From the NCBI GenBank assembly GCA_016183655.1, contig JACPEH010000023.1, positions 62,001 through 126,000 on the forward strand: a stretch of DNA of 64,000 nucleotides. Reading direction: 5' to 3'. Shown here one piece after another: positions 28,979 through 38,072 of the stretch; the first letter of the stretch is position 1, and every line of letters begins with the position of its first letter. Under the pieces are notes generated by a model that made no database searches, was not told where the DNA came from, and saw only the letters and a program-made list of their open reading frames with translations. This DNA is from Rhodocyclales bacterium (GTDB lineage Bacteria > Pseudomonadota > Gammaproteobacteria > Burkholderiales > Rhodocyclaceae). A program made the position numbers and the translations under genes.

Positions 28979-29740
28979 TTAACGTCCAGCGGGTTTTTCC
29001 GGGCTCGATTTCAGCTCCACGGGAGCCTTGCCGTTCGGCATATCCAGCTCGCGCGGCGGATTGCCGTCATAGACCGCATTGCGACGGTGCTGCAGGTAGG
29101 CGTCGCGGATGTAGGCGTACTTGTCGAGCGCGCCTTCCTCGATGATCTTGTCGGTCGGCAGCAGCGCGGCACGCTGGTCGACATAACGCAGGCCGACGAA
29201 GCTGTTGCGCACCGGCACCGGCTCGACGTACCAGACCGGGTCGGCATAGGAGTCGACCACGAAACCGGCGGTGTCGCGCACGGTGCGCGGCCCGATGATC
29301 GGCCAGAACAGGTAGGCCCCCTCGTCGACGCCCCAGGAGCCCATGGTCTGGCCGAAGTCCTCGTAATGCTTGTCCAGCCCCATTTCGCTGGCCACGTCGA
29401 AGGCGCCGCCGATGCCCACCGTGGTGTTCACCAGGACACGGCCCCAGTCGGTGAACGCCTCTCCGGGCTTGCCCTGGAACAGATTGTTCATCCCGATCAT
29501 GACATCGGCGATGTTGCTGAAGAAATTGCCGACCACGGCCTTGACCGGCAGCGGCGCCACGTAGTCGTAACCCTTGGCAACCGGCTTGGCGATCGCCGTG
29601 TCGAGACCTTCGTTGACCGCGAACATGGCGCGGTTGAAACCCTCTGCCGGATCCTTGGGATTATCTGCGGCAATCGCGCCACCGGACAGCGCGGCAGCGA
29701 CTGCGAGCGATACAACCGACTTGACGAGTGTTTTCTTCAC
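28979..29740 (-). CDS. mlaA: MlaA/VacJ-family outer-membrane phospholipid protein lacking a lipobox
   Basis: The protein has 253 residues. It contains the VacJ core DPAEGFNRAMFAVNEGLD, NLFQGKPGEAFTDWGR and WGVDEGAYLFWPIIGPRTVRD. MlaA normally is a lipoprotein. Here the signal peptide reads LSGGAIAADN with no Cys, so signal peptidase I cleavage after AIA is predicted and no lipid anchor is expected. It lies between mlaD and mlaC, which differs from operons in which mlaA is distant. Confidence 0.93.
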   Translation of the reverse strand: MKKTLVKSVVSLAVAAALSGGAIAADNPKDPAEGFNRAMFAVNEGLDTAIAKPVAKGYDYVAPLPVKAVVGNFFSNIADVMIGMNNLFQGKPGEAFTDWGRVLVNTTVGIGGAFDVASEMGLDKHYEDFGQTMGSWGVDEGAYLFWPIIGPRTVRDTAGFVVDSYADPVWYVEPVPVRNSFVGLRYVDQRAALLPTDKIIEEGALDKYAYIRDAYLQHRRNAVYDGNPPRELDMPNGKAPVELKSSPEKPAGR

Positions 29741-29761
29741 GGTAATCCCTCAGAGTTGTTG

Positions 29762-30232
29762 TTACTTCTTTTCCGGCCCTTCCGAGGCCTTGTTGAAAAG
29801 GAACTGACTGATCAGCTTCTCAAGCACGACTGCCGACTGCGTCTTGGCAATCGTATCGCCCGGCTTGAGCAATTTCTCATCGCCGCCGACATCGAGGCCG
29901 ATGTACTGCTCACCAAGCAGGCCGGAAGTCAGGATCGATGCGAAGGTATCTTTCGGGAAGCGGTAGCGGGTGTCAACGTTCATCGTCACCACCGCCTCGT
30001 AAGTTGCCGCGTCGAATTGTATGTTTGCAACACGCCCGACGACGACGCCGGCGCTTTTCACCGGCCCGCGCACCTTCAGGCCGCCGATGTTATCAAATTT
30101 GGCTTGCAATACATAGGTTTCCGCAAAGTTGGAGGACGACAGATTACCCACTTTGAGCGCAAGGAAAAGCAGCGCGGCTATGCCGATGGCAACAAAAAAA
30201 CCGACCCACAGGTCGAGTACCGTCCGATTCAT
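29762..30232 (-). CDS. mlaD: MCE-domain lipid-binding protein MlaD
   Basis: The protein has 156 residues: one N-terminal membrane helix (residues 8-26) followed by an MCE domain (AKFDNIGGLKVRGPVKSAGVVVGRV, SGLLGEQYIGLD) and a short C-terminal helix. MlaD hexamers sit on MlaE and pass phospholipids. The ATG overlaps the mlaE stop (TGATG). Confidence 0.95.
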   Translation of the reverse strand: MNRTVLDLWVGFFVAIGIAALLFLALKVGNLSSSNFAETYVLQAKFDNIGGLKVRGPVKSAGVVVGRVANIQFDAATYEAVVTMNVDTRYRFPKDTFASILTSGLLGEQYIGLDVGGDEKLLKPGDTIAKTQSAVVLEKLISQFLFNKASEGPEKK

Positions 30233-31023
30233 CAGAGGCTCCGGAACATGAATGAGGTCAGGACAAAGTCCAGGGCAAGGATGGCCAGCGCCGAAGTCAC
30301 GACGGTGCGGGTGATGGCGCGGGAGACGCCCTCCGCAGTCGGAATCGAGTCGTAGCCCTCGAAAACGGCAATCAGCGAAACCGCGACGCCGAACACGAAA
30401 CTCTTGATGACGCCGTTGAGGACGTCCTCGCGGAAATCGACCGCGGACTGCATCTGCGACCAGAAGGCGCCCTCGTCGACGCCGATGAAGACGACGCCGA
30501 TCAGGTAGCCGCCGAAGACGCCCATCATCGAGAACAGCGCCGCCAGGAGCGGCATCGAGATAACGCCGCCCCAGAAGCGGGGAGCGACGACGCGAGCCAG
30601 CGGGTTGACCGCCATCATGTCCATCGCCTTCAGCTGCTCGGTCGCCTTCATCAGACCGATCTCGGCGGTGACCGCCGAACCGGCGCGCGAGGCAAAGAGC
30701 AGGCCGGCGACCACCGGCCCCAGTTCGCGCACCAGCGACAGCGCAACGAGGATGCCGAGCGCCTCGGACGAGCCGTAGCGCTGCAGCGTGTCGTAGCCTT
30801 GCAGGCCCAGCACCAGGCCGACGAACAGGCCGGAGACGAGGATGATGATCAGCGAGAGCACGCCGCAGAACCAGATTTCGCGCAGCAGCAGGCGCGGGCG
30901 CAGGAAGGTCTGCCCGGAGTAGACGAGCAGCATGACGAAGAAGCGCATCGCGAAACCGAGCCGCCAGATGCGGTCGGTGACGCGCGAGCCGAGGCCGACG
31001 AGGACGGCGGAAATCTTATCCAC
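30232..31023 (-). CDS. mlaE: Mla ABC transporter permease MlaE
   Basis: The protein has 263 residues and five to six membrane segments. [40 protein letters not shown] is the conserved MlaE core. It forms the inner-membrane channel of the phospholipid transporter. It starts at GTG and overlaps the end of mlaF by eight bases. Confidence 0.95.
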   Translation of the reverse strand: MDKISAVLVGLGSRVTDRIWRLGFAMRFFVMLLVYSGQTFLRPRLLLREIWFCGVLSLIIILVSGLFVGLVLGLQGYDTLQRYGSSEALGILVALSLVRELGPVVAGLLFASRAGSAVTAEIGLMKATEQLKAMDMMAVNPLARVVAPRFWGGVISMPLLAALFSMMGVFGGYLIGVVFIGVDEGAFWSQMQSAVDFREDVLNGVIKSFVFGVAVSLIAVFEGYDSIPTAEGVSRAITRTVVTSALAILALDFVLTSFMFRSL

Positions 31024-31828
31024 GGGCGGGGACCCTCAGCAGGTCGGCGGAGAAATCGCCGGCCGGGTAATGGAAGGGTACCGGCCCGTCGGCTTCCGCA
31101 TAGAGGAACTGGTGCACGAAGGGATCCTTCGTCGCCCGCAGCTCGTCCGGCGTGCCTTCGGCGACCACCCTACCGTCCGACATGAAGTAGATGTAGTCGA
31201 CGATCAACATCGATTCCTGGATATCGTGCGTCACCATCACCGAGGTCGCTCCGAGCGCGTCGTTGAGCTTGCGGATCAACTGGCCGATGACGCCCAGCGA
31301 CAGCGGGTCAAGGCCGGTGAACGGCTCGTCGTACATCATCAGCATCGGATCGAGCGCGATCGCCCGCGCCAGCGCGACGCGGCGCGCCATGCCGCCGGAC
31401 AGCTCGTTCGGCATCAGCGCGTGCGCGCCGCGCAGACCGACCGCATTGAGCTTCATCATCACCAGGTCGCGGATCAGCTCTTCCGGCAGATCGGTGTGCT
31501 CGCGCATCTGGAAGGCAACGTTGTCGTACACTGAGATATCGGTAAACAGCGCGCCGAACTGGAACAGCATGCCCATGCGCCGGCGCATCTCGTAGAGTTC
31601 GTCGTGCCCCATCTCGTGAACGACGCGACCGTTGACCGTCACCGACCCCGACGAAGGGCGCAGCTGCCCGCCGATCAGGCGCAGCAGCGTCGTCTTGCCG
31701 CAACCCGAACCGCCCATGATCGCCACCACCTTCCCCCGCGGGAATTCCATGTTGATTCCGTTGAGGATGGCGCGATTGTCGTAGGAAAAATTCAGATCGC
31801 TGATCTTGACCAGGTTATCGGTCGGCAC
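31016..31828 (-). CDS. mlaF: Mla ABC transporter ATPase MlaF
   Basis: The protein has 270 residues from the GTG at 31828, which is preceded by GGGA at six bases; a TTG at 31858 would add ten residues. Walker [10 protein letters not shown], signature LSGGMARR and Walker [13 protein letters not shown] are intact. It powers lipid transport by MlaFEDB. It is the first gene of a minus-strand run extending through mlaE, D, A, C, B, the ABC-2 pair, ibaG and murA. The 180-base region to the divergent regulator at 32009 contains a TAGAAT at 31858-31863 but no convincing -35. Confidence 0.94.
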   Translation of the reverse strand: MPTDNLVKISDLNFSYDNRAILNGINMEFPRGKVVAIMGGSGCGKTTLLRLIGGQLRPSSGSVTVNGRVVHEMGHDELYEMRRRMGMLFQFGALFTDISVYDNVAFQMREHTDLPEELIRDLVMMKLNAVGLRGAHALMPNELSGGMARRVALARAIALDPMLMMYDEPFTGLDPLSLGVIGQLIRKLNDALGATSVMVTHDIQESMLIVDYIYFMSDGRVVAEGTPDELRATKDPFVHQFLYAEADGPVPFHYPAGDFSADLLRVPARG

Positions 31829-32008
31829 AAAAAATCCCGCTGGATGCAAATTTTTCAATTCTACCAGAAGCGCTTTCCCCGCCCCGTGGAATAATTACGA
31901 TGTGATATTGGGGAACCACAGACACCGCATGCCACGGAAAAGTGCACGCACCCGATGCGCTCGGCCTAACTATTATGGATAATCGGCGGATTCACCTACC
32001 GAAGCGCC

Positions 32009-33490
32009 ATGCCGACCACGACGGAATCCACCGCTGACAACCGGCCGTTGCTGCTGATCGTCGATGACGACCCGCTGATCGCCGACACGCTGGCGATCGC
32101 GCTCAAGGACGCCTTCGAGATCATCACCAGCCCCTCGCGCCCGCAAGCCACGGCGCTGGTGCGCCAGTTGCGCCGCCTGCCGGCCGTGGCGCTGGTGGAC
32201 CTCGGGCTGCCGCCGCTGCCGCACCGGCCGGACGAAGGTTTCGCGCTGATCACCGAACTGCTCGCGCTGGCCCCGGAAATCCGCATCGTCGTCCTTTCCG
32301 GGCAAAACGACGACACCAACGCCCGCCACGCCCGCACCCTGGGCGCCGCCGATTTTGTCGGCAAGCCCTGCCACCCCAACGCCCTGCGCCAGGCGCTCGA
32401 TCGCGTGCGGATGTTCGACGAACCGCCCGCCGCCGTCGGCAACGACAGCTGCCCATTGCTGATCGGCGACAGCGTCGCCATGCAGAAGCTGCGCACCCGG
32501 ATCGCGCAATACGGCGAATCGCCGTTCCCGGTGCTGATCAGCGGCGAATCGGGTTGCGGCAAGGATATCGTCGCCCGCTGCCTGCACCATGCGACCCGGC
32601 GGCGGCACGCGCCGTTTCTCGCGCTGAACTGTGCCGCCATCTCGCCCGCACTGGTCGAACCGACCCTGTTCGGCCATGCCAGGGGCGCCTTCACCGGGGC
32701 CGCGGGCGCCCGCGGCGGCTACTTCGAGGATGCCGGCGACGGTACGCTGTTCCTCGACGAAATCGGCGAATTGCCGCTCGAATTGCAGCCGAAGCTGCTG
32801 CGCGTACTGGAGAACGGCGAGTATCAGCGGGTCGGAGAAACCCAGACCCGCCGCTCGCGTGCCCGCATCCTCGCCGCCACCAACCGCGACCTGCGCCAGG
32901 AAATCCGTGCCGGCCGCTTCCGCGCCGACCTCTACCACCGCCTCTCGGTGTTCAGCGTCGACGTGCCGCCGTTGCGCGACATGGCGGACGATCGCCTGCT
33001 GCTGCTCGACCATTACCGGCAGCATTTCGCCAGCCGTTCGCAGCATCTCCCGTTCGAACTCGACCCGGCGGCGCGCGACCTGTGGCGGGATTACCCGTTC
33101 TTCGGCAACGTCCGCGAGCTGCGCAACATCGTCATCCGCCTGAGCGCCAAGTTCCCCGGCGGTCGGGTAGGCGTTGCCGAGCTGGCACAGGAGCTGGACC
33201 TGCCTGACGATGTCGCGGTCGGCCAGCCGCGGACCGACGGATTGGACGGTGCCGCCGGACTGGCCTCGGCGTTGCGCCGACTGCAGGACGCGGAGGCGTT
33301 CAGCCTGGACGCGACGCTCGCCGACCTGGAGCGGACCTATATCGACGCCGCCCTGTCGCTGGCGGACGGCAACGTCAGCCAGGCGGCGCGCCTGCTCGGC
33401 GTGAACCGGACCACGCTGTACAGCCGGATGGACGCCGCTCGCGCCGAATCCCCGCGCAGCGCCGAAAGCGCCGGGACAGGGGAAGCATGA
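32009..33490 (+). CDS. Sigma-54-dependent response regulator at head of the MSHA-like locus
   Basis: The protein has 493 residues. A receiver domain (LLIVDDDP, phospho-Asp in ALVDLGLPPLP, Lys in DFVGKPCHP) resembles that of PrsR-type regulators. An AAA+ domain follows, with Walker A GESGCGKD, the sigma-54 contact motif GAFTGA, and LFLDEIGELPL. A Fis-type helix-turn-helix closes the protein (NVSQAARLLGVNRTTLYSRM). It probably activates a sigma-54 promoter in or near this locus after phosphorylation. No kinase gene is adjacent. It overlaps the MshM-like gene in ATGA. Confidence 0.9.
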   Translation: MPTTTESTADNRPLLLIVDDDPLIADTLAIALKDAFEIITSPSRPQATALVRQLRRLPAVALVDLGLPPLPHRPDEGFALITELLALAPEIRIVVLSGQNDDTNARHARTLGAADFVGKPCHPNALRQALDRVRMFDEPPAAVGNDSCPLLIGDSVAMQKLRTRIAQYGESPFPVLISGESGCGKDIVARCLHHATRRRHAPFLALNCAAISPALVEPTLFGHARGAFTGAAGARGGYFEDAGDGTLFLDEIGELPLELQPKLLRVLENGEYQRVGETQTRRSRARILAATNRDLRQEIRAGRFRADLYHRLSVFSVDVPPLRDMADDRLLLLDHYRQHFASRSQHLPFELDPAARDLWRDYPFFGNVRELRNIVIRLSAKFPGGRVGVAELAQELDLPDDVAVGQPRTDGLDGAAGLASALRRLQDAEAFSLDATLADLERTYIDAALSLADGNVSQAARLLGVNRTTLYSRMDAARAESPRSAESAGTGEA

Positions 33491-34896
33491 TGTACCTGGA
33501 GCATTTCGGGCTGCGCGAAGCGCCGTTTCGGATCACCCCGCATACCGAATTCTTCTTCGCCGGCGGCAACCGCGGCGCCACGCTGGAGGCGCTGATCTAC
33601 GCGATCACCCACGATGAAGGCATCGTCAAGGTCAGCGGCGAGGTCGGCAGCGGCAAGACCATGCTCTGCCGCGTACTGCTCGAACGGCTGCCGGAGCGCG
33701 TAGAGACTGTCTATCTCGCCAACCCGTCGCTGTCGCGCGAGGAAATCCTCTTCGCCATTGCCGACGAACTCGGCATGCCGCTGCCGGAAGGCCGCACCCA
33801 TCTGCTGCAGCGGGCGCTGCAGGAGCGCCTGCTGGAGATCTACGCCGCCGGCAAGCAGGTGGTGGTGCTGATCGACGAGGCGCACGCCATGCCGGCCGAG
33901 GCGCTGGAGGAAATCCGCCTGCTGTCGAACCTCGAATCGAACCGCCACAAGCTGCTGCAGATCGTCCTCTTCGGCCAGGCGGAACTCGACCTCCGCCTGG
34001 CGCAGACAGAGATGCGCCAGCTCAAGGAGCGGATCACTCACAATTTCGCGCTGGAGCCGCTGCAGCGAAACGACATCGCCAGCTACCTGATGTTCCGCAT
34101 GCGTGCCGCCGGCTACCGCGGTCCGGACCTGTTCACTGCGGGCGCGATCCAGACGATCAGCCGCGCCTCCGAGGGGCTTACCCGGCGCGTCAACATCCTC
34201 GCCGACAAGGCCTTGCTTGCGGCCTTTGCCCAAGGCAGCCACCAGGTCGACCAGCGGGAAGCCCGGGCCGCGGTGCGCGACGCCCAGTTCCGGCCGATGG
34301 CCGGCGACCAGGCACGGGCACGCAGGTGGCTCGGCATCGGCAGCGGCGGGCTGCTCGCAATCGCCGGCGCCGCGTTCCTGCTGAGCCAGGCGGCGACCGA
34401 ACCGCGCCTGGTGCCGATGCCGCCGGCAGTCGCCCCGCGGGAAATGCCCCCGGCCCCGCCGGCAACGACGACGGGCGAGCCCGCCGCCGCGAGCCCCTCC
34501 GTTCCCCCCGCCCCCGGCAGCACCACTGCACCGAACCCGAACACGCCCCCCCGCAACGCGGCGCCCCCGGCAACGCTCGGCCCGCTGACCACGGCGCGCC
34601 TGGCGGCTTCGGAAGCCTGGCTGCGCGAAGCACCCGGCAAGCGCTATTTCATCCAGTTGATGAACACCGACGCGAGCAACGCGGCGGCGGTCGAATCCTT
34701 CCTCGCCGCGTACGCGGGCAACCTCGATTCCGGCCAGCTGCGCGTCTACCGCTCGGCGCTGAGCGGCCGGGAGCGCATCGGCGTCGTCTATGGTGACTTC
34801 CCGACGCCGGTGCAGGCAAGCGCCGCGCTGGCCGCCTTGCCGGCCAGCCTGCTCGACGCCAGGCCCTATGTCCGCAGCGTCGACAAGCTGCGATAA
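33487..34896 (+). CDS. mshM: MshM/ExeA-type AAA ATPase with C-terminal SPOR domain
   Basis: The protein has 469 residues. The N-terminal ExeA-like AAA domain starts MYLEHFGLREAPFRITP, with Walker A GEVGSGKT (51-58) and Walker B VVVLIDEAH near 125. One membrane helix lies near 281-302, followed by a long Pro/Thr-rich periplasmic linker. A SPOR-like domain (about 388-465, YFIQLMNTDASNAAAVESFL...) closes the protein and probably binds denuded peptidoglycan. ExeA in Aeromonas remodels peptidoglycan for secretin assembly using a different binding domain. Here SPOR likely serves that role. Confidence 0.85.
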   Translation: MMYLEHFGLREAPFRITPHTEFFFAGGNRGATLEALIYAITHDEGIVKVSGEVGSGKTMLCRVLLERLPERVETVYLANPSLSREEILFAIADELGMPLPEGRTHLLQRALQERLLEIYAAGKQVVVLIDEAHAMPAEALEEIRLLSNLESNRHKLLQIVLFGQAELDLRLAQTEMRQLKERITHNFALEPLQRNDIASYLMFRMRAAGYRGPDLFTAGAIQTISRASEGLTRRVNILADKALLAAFAQGSHQVDQREARAAVRDAQFRPMAGDQARARRWLGIGSGGLLAIAGAAFLLSQAATEPRLVPMPPAVAPREMPPAPPATTTGEPAAASPSVPPAPGSTTAPNPNTPPRNAAPPATLGPLTTARLAASEAWLREAPGKRYFIQLMNTDASNAAAVESFLAAYAGNLDSGQLRVYRSALSGRERIGVVYGDFPTPVQASAALAALPASLLDARPYVRSVDKLR

Positions 34897-34928
34897 GGCA
34901 GCATGAAGTCGCAAAAAATCATGCACAT

Positions 34929-34960
34929 GCGCCACTTTTTTGCATGCTAATATCATTAGC
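34929..34960 (+). promoter_or_regulatory. Palindrome and weak sigma-54-like element upstream of mshL
   Basis: GCTAAT-atc-ATTAGC (34946-34960) is a perfect 6+3+6 palindrome 31 bases before the mshL start. Just upstream, GCGCCACTTTTTTGCA (34929-34944) resembles a -24/-12 element: the TTGCA half is intact but the conserved GG of the -24 half is only partly present. The AT-rich composition contrasts with flanking genes. Confidence 0.35.
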
Positions 34961-34991
34961 ACCTATCCGCACTCGTTCCGGGACAAGATAA

Positions 34992-36833
34992 ATGTCGTCA
35001 CGCCCACTGACCGTCTGCCTTCTCGCACTGCTTGTCGCCGCCTGCACCTCGCCGACGATCAAGGATCCGTCCCCCTCGCACCTGCGCGCCGACGCGGCCC
35101 CGGCAGCCGCACAGAACCTGCCGCAGCCCGTCACCCGGTCGCTGACCCCGCCGCCGCCGAAGCCCGCGCCCAAGACCGAAACCTACAGCGTCGTCGTAAA
35201 CAACGTGCGGGTGCACGACCTGCTGTTCGCGCTGGCGCGCGACGCCAGGATCAACGTCGACATCCACCCCGGCATCAACGGCAACGTCACGCTCAACGCC
35301 ATCGACCAGACCCTGCCGCAACTGCTCAACCGCATCGCCAAGCAGGTCGACATGCGCTTCGAGATCGACGGCCCGAACCTGGCGGTGATGCCGGACACGC
35401 CGTTCCTGCGCAATTACCGGGTCGACTACGTCAATATGAGCCGGGACACTGCCGGCAGCGTGACCGTCAACACCCAACTCGTCGGCATCGCCGCCGGCGG
35501 CACTGGCGCGCCGACCATCGGCGCCGGCTCCAACAATTCGACGACCAAGGTCGAAAACAAGGCCCAGCACCACTTCTGGGACACGTTGATCCAGAACATC
35601 AAGGACATCCTGCGCGAGACCGACAAGGAAATCGTCGTTTCCCGACGCAGCGCCGTGTCGCAGGAACAGACCAGCCGCCAAGGCAATACCACCGCCTCGT
35701 CGTCGGGCGCCGGCTCCGTTGCCGCCGCCGGCAGCCAGGCCGGTTCCGCAGTCGCCGGAGCAGGCAACCAGACGGCGAAGACACAGGCGGATGCCACGCA
35801 GGCCGCGCAAACGGAAAAGGACTTCAAGGATTTCCAGACGGTGTTGGCCGCCTCGGTCATCGCCCACCCGGAAACAGGCATTCTTTCCGTTCGCGCCAAC
35901 GCCCGGCAGCACGAAAAAGTGCAGGAATTCCTCGACAAGGTCCAGGTCAGCGCCAGACGCCAGGTGATGATCGAAGCGACGATCGTCGAAGTCCAGCTGT
36001 CGAACAATTACCAGCAGGGGATCGACTGGAGCAAGCTGCCGCTGTCCACCGGCCTGGGCTTCGGGCTGCAGTCGAAAACCTTCGACAGCACGCAGGGCTT
36101 GTTCACCGCCCAGTACAAGAACGACCGCTTCAGCAGCGCGATCAAGCTGCTCGATGATTTCGGCACGACCAAGGTGCTTTCCAGCCCGAAGATCTCGGTG
36201 CTCAACAACCAGACGGCGGTGCTCAAGGTCGTCGACAACGAGGTGTATTTCACGATCAAGGCGGATACCTCGCAGAACCAGACGACCACCGTCATCACCT
36301 ACACCACCACGCTGCACCAGGTGCCGGTGGGGTTCGTGATGAACGTGACGCCGCAGATCAGCGAGTCGGACACCGTCCTGCTCAATGTCCGGCCCAGCGT
36401 TTCGCGCATCGTCGGCACGGTGCAGGACCCGAACCCCGCGCTCAGGAAATCGACGACGAACAACTTCACCGAAGACATCAAGAGTGAAATCCCGATCATT
36501 CGCATGCGCGAAATGGAATCGATGCTGCGCGTCCAGGACGGCAACATCGCCGTCATGGGCGGACTGATGGAGGACCATCTGCAGAACCGGGACCAGTCGG
36601 TGCCCGGCCTGGGTCGGATACCGCTGCTCGGCGAGCTGTTCAACCAGCGGGACGACACCGCGCGCAAGACCGAACTGGTCGTTTTCCTGCGCCCGACGAT
36701 CATCCGCGACCCGAGCATTTCCGGCGATTTCTCCAGCCTGCGCGAACACTTGCCGAAGGGCGACTTCTTCACCAGCGTTCCCGATCCGCAGACGCCCGGG
36801 GACAAGGTCGAGCCGTTCAGGGGTGCCCGGTGA
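34992..36833 (+). CDS. mshL: MSHA-type pilus secretin
   Basis: The protein has 613 residues. A lipoprotein signal peptide has lipobox LVAAC (Cys18). An N-terminal STN/secretin N0-like domain follows (VHDLLFALARDARINVDIHPG). The C-terminal secretin domain is marked by VLSSPKISVLNNQTAVLKVVDNEVYF, VPVGFVMNVTPQIS and VPGLGRIPLLGELFNQR. It forms the outer-membrane gate of the locus-encoded machine. It is preceded by a 95-base gap with a palindrome, so it may be separately promoted. Confidence 0.93.
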   Translation: MSSRPLTVCLLALLVAACTSPTIKDPSPSHLRADAAPAAAQNLPQPVTRSLTPPPPKPAPKTETYSVVVNNVRVHDLLFALARDARINVDIHPGINGNVTLNAIDQTLPQLLNRIAKQVDMRFEIDGPNLAVMPDTPFLRNYRVDYVNMSRDTAGSVTVNTQLVGIAAGGTGAPTIGAGSNNSTTKVENKAQHHFWDTLIQNIKDILRETDKEIVVSRRSAVSQEQTSRQGNTTASSSGAGSVAAAGSQAGSAVAGAGNQTAKTQADATQAAQTEKDFKDFQTVLAASVIAHPETGILSVRANARQHEKVQEFLDKVQVSARRQVMIEATIVEVQLSNNYQQGIDWSKLPLSTGLGFGLQSKTFDSTQGLFTAQYKNDRFSSAIKLLDDFGTTKVLSSPKISVLNNQTAVLKVVDNEVYFTIKADTSQNQTTTVITYTTTLHQVPVGFVMNVTPQISESDTVLLNVRPSVSRIVGTVQDPNPALRKSTTNNFTEDIKSEIPIIRMREMESMLRVQDGNIAVMGGLMEDHLQNRDQSVPGLGRIPLLGELFNQRDDTARKTELVVFLRPTIIRDPSISGDFSSLREHLPKGDFFTSVPDPQTPGDKVEPFRGAR

Positions 36834-38041
36834 GCCTGCTCCTTGATGCACTGAAAAAGGCCGAAGCGGCGAAACGCCAGTCGGCGGCGGCAGGTGCCGA
36901 TTCGCCAGCCGCCCCGCAGGCGCTGGCGCTGGACCCGGCGCCCCCGCCGCCCGCCTCGCCGCTACCCGATCTCTCGGCGCACATCGACGCAGTGGACGCC
37001 GATCTGGCGGCGGTATCGACCACCCTGCCGCTACGCAAACCGGCATCGCAGCGCCGCGAGCCGTTCCGCCCGCCGACGGACGGAATCGAGGCGGAGCGCG
37101 AAGCCGCGCGCAACGTCTTTGCCGCGAAACAGACGCCGATGCCGCAGCGGACACCCCTGTGGGTCGCGCTGGCGGCCGTCGGCATCGCCGGGCTGGGAAT
37201 CGGCGGCTGGTTCTGGTGGCAGTTGCAGTCAATCGGGGCCGGGTCGCTCGCGGCCCGGCCGGCGCCGGAGACACCCGCCAGTCCTTCGCCATTGGCCAGC
37301 GCCCCGCTGGCATCGCCGCAGCCGCCGACGCCGCCGATAGCGGAACCGGCCCCGACCACCGCCCGGCCGTTCGCCGAGGCGGCGCGGGAAGCGGAACCGC
37401 AGCCGCGCACGCCGCCATCTTCCGCAGCAGCAGCCGAGCCGGAAAGCCCGGTACGCATCACGCGCGGGCAGCTACGCGTGAATCCGGCGCTGGCTCAAGC
37501 CTACGAACGACTGCAGGCAGGCGACGCCGAGGGGGCGGCCGACGCCTACGCGCAGGTGCTGCGCGGCGACCCGAGGAACGTCGACGCGCTGCTGGGCATG
37601 GCCAGCGTCGCCCTGCGCCGGGGGCAGCCCTCGGCTGCCGAGGCGTGGTATCTGAAGGCGCTGGAAGCCGACCCCAAGGACATCAACGCGCAGGCCGGGC
37701 TGATCGACCTGCGCGGGCAGGCCGATCCGATCACCGCCGAAAGCCGGCTCAAGGGTCTGCTGGCGAACAAGCCGGATTCGGCCACGCTCAATTTCTCCCT
37801 CGGCAACCTCTACGCCGGGCAGCGGCGCTGGGCCGAAGCGCAACAGGCCTACTTCAACGCCCACATCGCGGACGGCACTCACCCCGACTACCTGTTCAAC
37901 CTGGCCGCCAGCCTGGACCACCTGCATCTGCCGCAACTGGCGCTCGACTACTACCAGTCGGCGCTGACCGCCGCCGGCGACCGCCAGCCGTCTTTTGACG
38001 CGGCCCAGGTCAGGGCCCGCATCAAAGAACTGCAGCACTGA
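36830..38041 (+). CDS. MshN/GspB-like bitopic TPR protein
   Basis: The protein has 403 residues. MSLLLDALKKAEAAKRQ at the N-terminus is the hallmark of GspB/MshN proteins. A membrane helix (about 106-124) is followed by a Pro/Ala-rich periplasmic linker and about four TPR units from residue 215 to the end. It probably links the inner-membrane ATPase complex with the secretin. The GTG start overlaps the mshL stop in GTGA. Confidence 0.8.
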   Translation: MSLLLDALKKAEAAKRQSAAAGADSPAAPQALALDPAPPPPASPLPDLSAHIDAVDADLAAVSTTLPLRKPASQRREPFRPPTDGIEAEREAARNVFAAKQTPMPQRTPLWVALAAVGIAGLGIGGWFWWQLQSIGAGSLAARPAPETPASPSPLASAPLASPQPPTPPIAEPAPTTARPFAEAAREAEPQPRTPPSSAAAAEPESPVRITRGQLRVNPALAQAYERLQAGDAEGAADAYAQVLRGDPRNVDALLGMASVALRRGQPSAAEAWYLKALEADPKDINAQAGLIDLRGQADPITAESRLKGLLANKPDSATLNFSLGNLYAGQRRWAEAQQAYFNAHIADGTHPDYLFNLAASLDHLHLPQLALDYYQSALTAAGDRQPSFDAAQVRARIKELQH

Positions 38042-38072
38042 CTCCGACCCAGAGACAGGACGCCCCGCCGCC

